In this document: piece after piece, positions 6,840 through 9,137 of the stretch
Numbering within the stretch: position 1 is the stretch's first letter
How the letters are laid out: each line of letters opens with the position of its first letter
Assembly (NCBI GenBank): GCA_023253615.1
Contig: JALRFZ010000036.1
Coordinates: 1-9,137, forward strand
DNA from: Verrucomicrobiales bacterium
GTDB taxonomy: Bacteria; Verrucomicrobiota; Verrucomicrobiia; Verrucomicrobiales; DEV007
Length of the DNA stretch: 9,137 bases
Direction: 5' to 3'
Translations under genes and position numbers: made by a program
The notes under the pieces: model-generated
Database searches by the model: none
Seen by the model: only the letters and a program-made list of their open reading frames with translations
What the model was told of the DNA's origin: nothing

Positions 6840-6880
6840 GGGCTTCAGCCCCTGACAGTCGCGGCAACGGGCTGAAGCCC
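6840..6880. repeat. REP-like inverted repeat
   Basis: GGGCTTCAGCCC (6840-6851) and GGGCTGAAGCCC (6869-6880) are perfect 12-base inverted repeats around a 17-base loop. Each arm can also fold on itself (GGGCT with AGCCC), a feature common in REP-type elements. It lies between divergently transcribed genes (6756 minus and 6947 plus). There is no T-run on either strand, so a terminator role is less likely. Repetitive elements of this form are the usual substrates of RAYT transposases, and one RAYT gene is in the window at 219-1265. No second copy was found here. Confidence 0.6.
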
Positions 6881-6910
6881 CCGCCTAATTTGTCGATCAC
6901 AAGTTTTTTG

Positions 6911-6939
6911 TTTACAAATGTAGTCTTCATGACTACAAA
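6911..6939 (+). promoter_or_regulatory. blaI promoter
   Basis: TTTACA (6911-6916), exactly 17 bases, and TACAAA (6934-6939) make a good sigma-70 promoter. The -10 ends seven bases before the ATG at 6947, predicting a leaderless mRNA. Both hexamers lie inside BlaI-type operator boxes, so binding would directly block RNA polymerase. An alternative pair (TTGTCG at 6890-6895 and TACAAA at 6913-6918) is weaker. Confidence 0.6.
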
Positions 6940-6944
6940 CGTAG
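6912..6944. promoter_or_regulatory. BlaI-type operator, two boxes
   Basis: TACAAATGTA (6913-6922) is a TACA/TGTA dyad typical of BlaI/MecI operators. CTACAAACGTAG (6933-6944) is a second, partly matching dyad. Between them TGTAGTC (6919-6925) and GACTACA (6931-6937) form a perfect 7-base inverted repeat. The boxes cover the -35 and -10 of the blaI promoter, so autorepression is expected. The binding itself is inferred from the family's known site. Confidence 0.65.
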
Positions 6945-6946
6945 CC

Positions 6947-7336
6947 ATGAAGAAGCTGCCGCAGATTTCCTCCTCGGAATGGAAAGTGATGGAAGTGGTT
7001 TGGGAGAATCCTCCGGTGACCGCCCAGCACGTCAGCGATGTTCTCGGAGAGCAGGAGCAGTGGAAACCACAGACGGTGAAAACCCTGCTCGCCCGGCTGG
7101 TGAAGAAGGGCGTGCTTGAATACGAAAGTGAAGGCAGACGCTTTCATTATCTGCCCGCGATCGGACGCGAGGAAGCGGTCGCGGCGGAGACGGGGACGTT
7201 TTTGGAACGGGTTGCGCGGGGCTCGGTGGCGCCCTTGTTATCACACCTCGTGCAGAGCCGACGCCAATGGAGCGGTGAAGAAATCGCCGAGCTGCGCAAA
7301 CTGCTGGACGACGCGAAGAACGGGGGCGCGAAATGA
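6947..7336 (+). CDS. blaI: BlaI/MecI-family transcriptional repressor
   Basis: The 129-residue product matches the penicillinase-repressor family. These winged-helix dimers bind TACA/TGTA operators and are removed when a partner membrane protease is activated. The wing-helix region spans about 5-72: ISSSEWKVMEVVWE (7-20) starts helix 1, WKPQTVKTLLARLVKKGVL (39-57) holds the recognition helix, and GRRFHYLP (63-70) is the wing. Residues 75-122 are the helical dimerisation part. The ATG at 6947 is preferred over 6929 because it sits seven bases after the predicted -10 and gives the usual N-terminus. Its stop overlaps the ATG of the M56 gene (ATGA), the usual translational coupling of this pair. 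No beta-lactamase gene is nearby, so the regulated trait is unknown and the symbol describes family only. Confidence 0.93.
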   Translation: MKKLPQISSSEWKVMEVVWENPPVTAQHVSDVLGEQEQWKPQTVKTLLARLVKKGVLEYESEGRRFHYLPAIGREEAVAAETGTFLERVARGSVAPLLSHLVQSRRQWSGEEIAELRKLLDDAKNGGAK

Positions 7337-7530
7337 ATGCCTTGCAGGAAATCTTCACCTCGGTCTTTCCCGCCTCGCGCGATGCGGCGACCCTGACCAT
7401 CGCGATCGGAATCCTGTTGCTGGCTTTTCGACGACTGCCGTCTGCCTGGCGGCACGCAATCTGGCTCCTCGTCGTTGTGCGCCTGCTTCTTCCCGTGCTT
7501 CCGGAGAGTTCGCTCTCCTGGAGAAATTAG
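7333..7530 (+). CDS. N-terminal fragment of a BlaR1/M56 membrane protease
   Basis: This 65-codon frame starts at an ATG overlapping the blaI stop. It encodes the usual N-terminus of BlaR1-type M56 proteins: a first membrane helix around 19-33 (TLTIAIGILLLAF), the short RRLPSAWRHAIW link, and a second helix around 43-57 (LLVVVRLLLPVLP). It ends at a TAG (7528-7530) in the same frame as the catalytic part that follows immediately. The fragment has no zinc-binding residues and cannot be a protease alone. The simplest reading is that one gene has been split by a nonsense change, for example at a leucine, tryptophan or glutamine codon. Readthrough, a functional split with reinitiation, or a sequencing error are alternatives. 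Confidence 0.72.
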   Translation: MNALQEIFTSVFPASRDAATLTIAIGILLLAFRRLPSAWRHAIWLLVVVRLLLPVLPESSLSWRN

Positions 7531-9137
7531 ATGGCACTGACCAAACGGGAAGCCGCCCCATCCCCTCCCCTCACTTTTCCTGACGGAGCCAACCGTTTTG
7601 GCGCACTCGACTTCAGCGGAATCCCCGTGGAGAGAACCGTGATTTCAGGTCCCCCGACCGCCGTTCGGGAAGCGTCCGCCGAATGGACGCTCCGGGAAAT
7701 TCTGCCGGTCGTCTGGGCCGGCGGAACGCTCTTGTGGCTCTCGGTGATGGCGGCGGGTTGGATCTCGTTTAAAAGACGGGTCAGGAGACTGGAATCGCGG
7801 GAACACTCCGCCCGGGAGAATCTCGAAAGCACCCTCGCGACGCTGTGCTCCGATTTGGAAATCGCCCGCGTGCCGCGTCTAGTCCTCACCGATGCCGTGG
7901 CGGGTCCCGCCCTGACAGGATGGTGGCATCCGCGCATCCTCATGCCACCCTCCGCGACCGAAGCCCTCAACCCGTCTCAACTTCGCATGGTGATCCTGCA
8001 CGAGCTCGGTCACCTGCGCCGCCGCGATGTGGCCGTAAACTGGCTCCTGTGCCTGCTGCAGGCTGTCCATTGGTTCAATCCCTTTGTCTGGTGGGCCTTC
8101 CGCCAGATTCGGGTCGAGGCGGAGCGGGCCACGGATGAATGGGTGATGCGCCGGATCGATGCGGAATCACCTTCCGACTATGGTGAGACCTTGATCCGCT
8201 TGCTCGAGACCGCCGGTCAGGAACGCTCCATGGCACCGGGATTGGTCGGTGTGGTCGAAAGCCGCATCAGCCTGCGTTCGCGTCTCGCCGCCATCGGGCG
8301 ATTCCAGAAAAAGTCGAGCCCGTGGCTCGCGGCAGCGGCTCTTGTGGTCGTTTCTGGACTCGGGACGGCGGGTTTGACTCAGGCTCCAGCGAAGAAGGGC
8401 GACATTCCCCTCGATCCCACCGAACAGAAATCAAACGATGCGGTGACGGCGGCTCCCAAACTCGCCGAGACGTCGCAAGTGCAACTGAACGTGAAGGTGT
8501 GGCGAACGGGAAATGGCGGACCGGATGAACTCATTGCTTCCCCTTCCGCTCTGACGATGCCGGGCCAATGGGTCTTGTTTGAGGACTCAATCGAGATTCA
8601 CTACCCCACCAATTACGATCTTCCGTCGCTCCCGAAAGATCTGGCGGCCAAAGCCAAGGGCGGAGGAGCGATTGAGGGAAATTGGAAGACGAACGAATCC
8701 ACGGCCATTCTCCCTCCTCATCCGACGGGGTTCGAAAAACGGAACCTTGGATGGACCTTGAAACTCCGTCCTGATCGTGGACCAAACGGGGAGATCCGGA
8801 TTGCCGGAACCATTGAGCAAGCCGGGCTCAAGGGATTCGTGGACCACGGTTCACCCATCACCTTCGACCGGCCATCGGGACTGCTTGGAAAGAAGAAGGC
8901 CGAGACGGTGACGGAGAACCGGCAACTGCTGCCCGTGTTTCTCACGCGGACCCGCCCCCTGAAATTCGACCCGAAAGGAGAATTGCTCGTCGCGACACTT
9001 GCCGCAGACGGCGGGCCATCCGTGGACCCAGCACAAGTGATCGTCGAGGGCTTTGCCGACAGTCTGCGTGTAGACGGACTGCCCGGACTGCGGGTGGAAG
9101 TTCTCGCGAAGCCGGTGGAACTCCCTTCTCGAAAGGA
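7531..9137 (+). CDS. BlaR1/M56-family metalloprotease, catalytic part (runs off window)
   Basis: Directly after the TAG an ATG at 7531 continues in the same frame to the window edge for 535 complete codons. Residues from this ATG: membrane helix about 57-80, zinc motif HELGH (157-161), a hydrophobic stretch WLLCLLQAVHWFNPFVW (171-187), the third-ligand region ERATDEW (198-204, E198), and another membrane helix about 264-283. A large extracytoplasmic domain follows (from about 315). M56 proteases sense a signal outside the cell and cleave or trigger loss of the BlaI repressor. The C-terminal domain does not look like the penicillin-binding domain of true BlaR1. Segments ELIASPSALTMPGQ (333-346) and LGWTLKLRPDRGPNGEIRI (406-424) faintly resemble strands of secretin-type domains. 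If translation starts at 7531 the protein lacks the two N-terminal helices of the family. The C-terminus is not seen. Confidence 0.85.
   Translation, partial: MALTKREAAPSPPLTFPDGANRFGALDFSGIPVERTVISGPPTAVREASAEWTLREILPVVWAGGTLLWLSVMAAGWISFKRRVRRLESREHSARENLESTLATLCSDLEIARVPRLVLTDAVAGPALTGWWHPRILMPPSATEALNPSQLRMVILHELGHLRRRDVAVNWLLCLLQAVHWFNPFVWWAFRQIRVEAERATDEWVMRRIDAESPSDYGETLIRLLETAGQERSMAPGLVGVVESRISLRSRLAAIGRFQKKSSPWLAAAALVVVSGLGTAGLTQAPAKKGDIPLDPTEQKSNDAVTAAPKLAETSQVQLNVKVWRTGNGGPDELIASPSALTMPGQWVLFEDSIEIHYPTNYDLPSLPKDLAAKAKGGGAIEGNWKTNESTAILPPHPTGFEKRNLGWTLKLRPDRGPNGEIRIAGTIEQAGLKGFVDHGSPITFDRPSGLLGKKKAETVTENRQLLPVFLTRTRPLKFDPKGELLVATLAADGGPSVDPAQVIVEGFADSLRVDGLPGLRVEVLAKPVELPSRK

Noticed and set aside
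6217..6855. 212-codon plus-strand frame after the ATPase gene
   Set aside because: Highly charged low-complexity translation opposite a hydrophobic protein with conserved-looking helices on the minus strand; a shadow of that gene.
6840..6880. Inverted repeat as a Rho-independent terminator
   Set aside because: Neither strand has a T-run after the stem, and it lies between divergent starts, where no transcript is expected to end.
6757..6948. N-terminal extension of the minus-strand membrane protein to an ATG at 6948
   Set aside because: It would translate the REP-like repeat and the blaI operator, and the family-like N-terminus begins at MTEQVREH (6756).
6947..9137. Beta-lactam resistance locus
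   Set aside because: The repressor/protease pair is of the BlaI/M56 type, but there is no beta-lactamase or PBP gene in the window and the visible sensor domain does not look penicillin-binding.

Overview
The window reads as part of a GC-rich bacterial chromosome, most likely from the Verrucomicrobiota or a neighbouring PVC-group lineage. This is an inference from the gene families present: a long REP-associated Y1 transposase, a BlaI/M56 regulatory pair, and a small four-helix membrane protein. It also rests on weak or absent Shine-Dalgarno signals and on promoters that sit directly against start codons. No rRNA or tRNA gene, CRISPR array, complete insertion sequence or other taxonomic marker was seen, so the assignment is tentative.

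Layout. Bases 1-62 look like the GC-rich 3' end of an upstream gene, followed by an AT-rich spacer. A complete Y1/HUH transposase of the RAYT type lies at 219-1265. Bases 1406-6284 hold a compact, translationally coupled operon. It encodes a 90-aa WXG100-like protein, a 158-aa coiled-coil protein, a possible 25-aa peptide, a 71-aa second WXG100-like protein, and a 1281-aa membrane-anchored FtsK/SpoIIIE-type ATPase. A convergent gene (6292-6756, minus strand) encodes a 154-aa membrane protein of unknown function. Between it and the next gene lies a REP-like inverted repeat (6840-6880). Bases 6947-9137 hold a BlaI-type repressor with its operator/promoter, then a BlaR1/M56 metalloprotease reading frame that is interrupted by one in-frame amber codon and runs off the window.

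How the genes may work together. The 1406-6284 operon has the core of a type VII (ESX/Ess)-like machine: small helical WXG-type proteins plus a motor with two adjacent membrane helices and three tandem FtsK-like domains. In that motor only the central domain keeps full Walker motifs. The other usual type VII parts (EccB/D/E and mycosin, or EsaA/EssA/EssB) are absent, as is the C-terminal DNA-reading domain of a true FtsK. This is the best candidate in the window for an under-described system. The BlaI/M56 pair would form a self-repressed signal-transduction unit, but no target gene other than the pair itself is visible.

A second theme is promoter layout. All four genes that begin transcription units (219, 1406, 6756 on the minus strand, 6947) have a TANNNN hexamer ending exactly seven bases before the ATG. 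Three of them also have a -35-like hexamer 17 bases further upstream. This predicts leaderless mRNAs.
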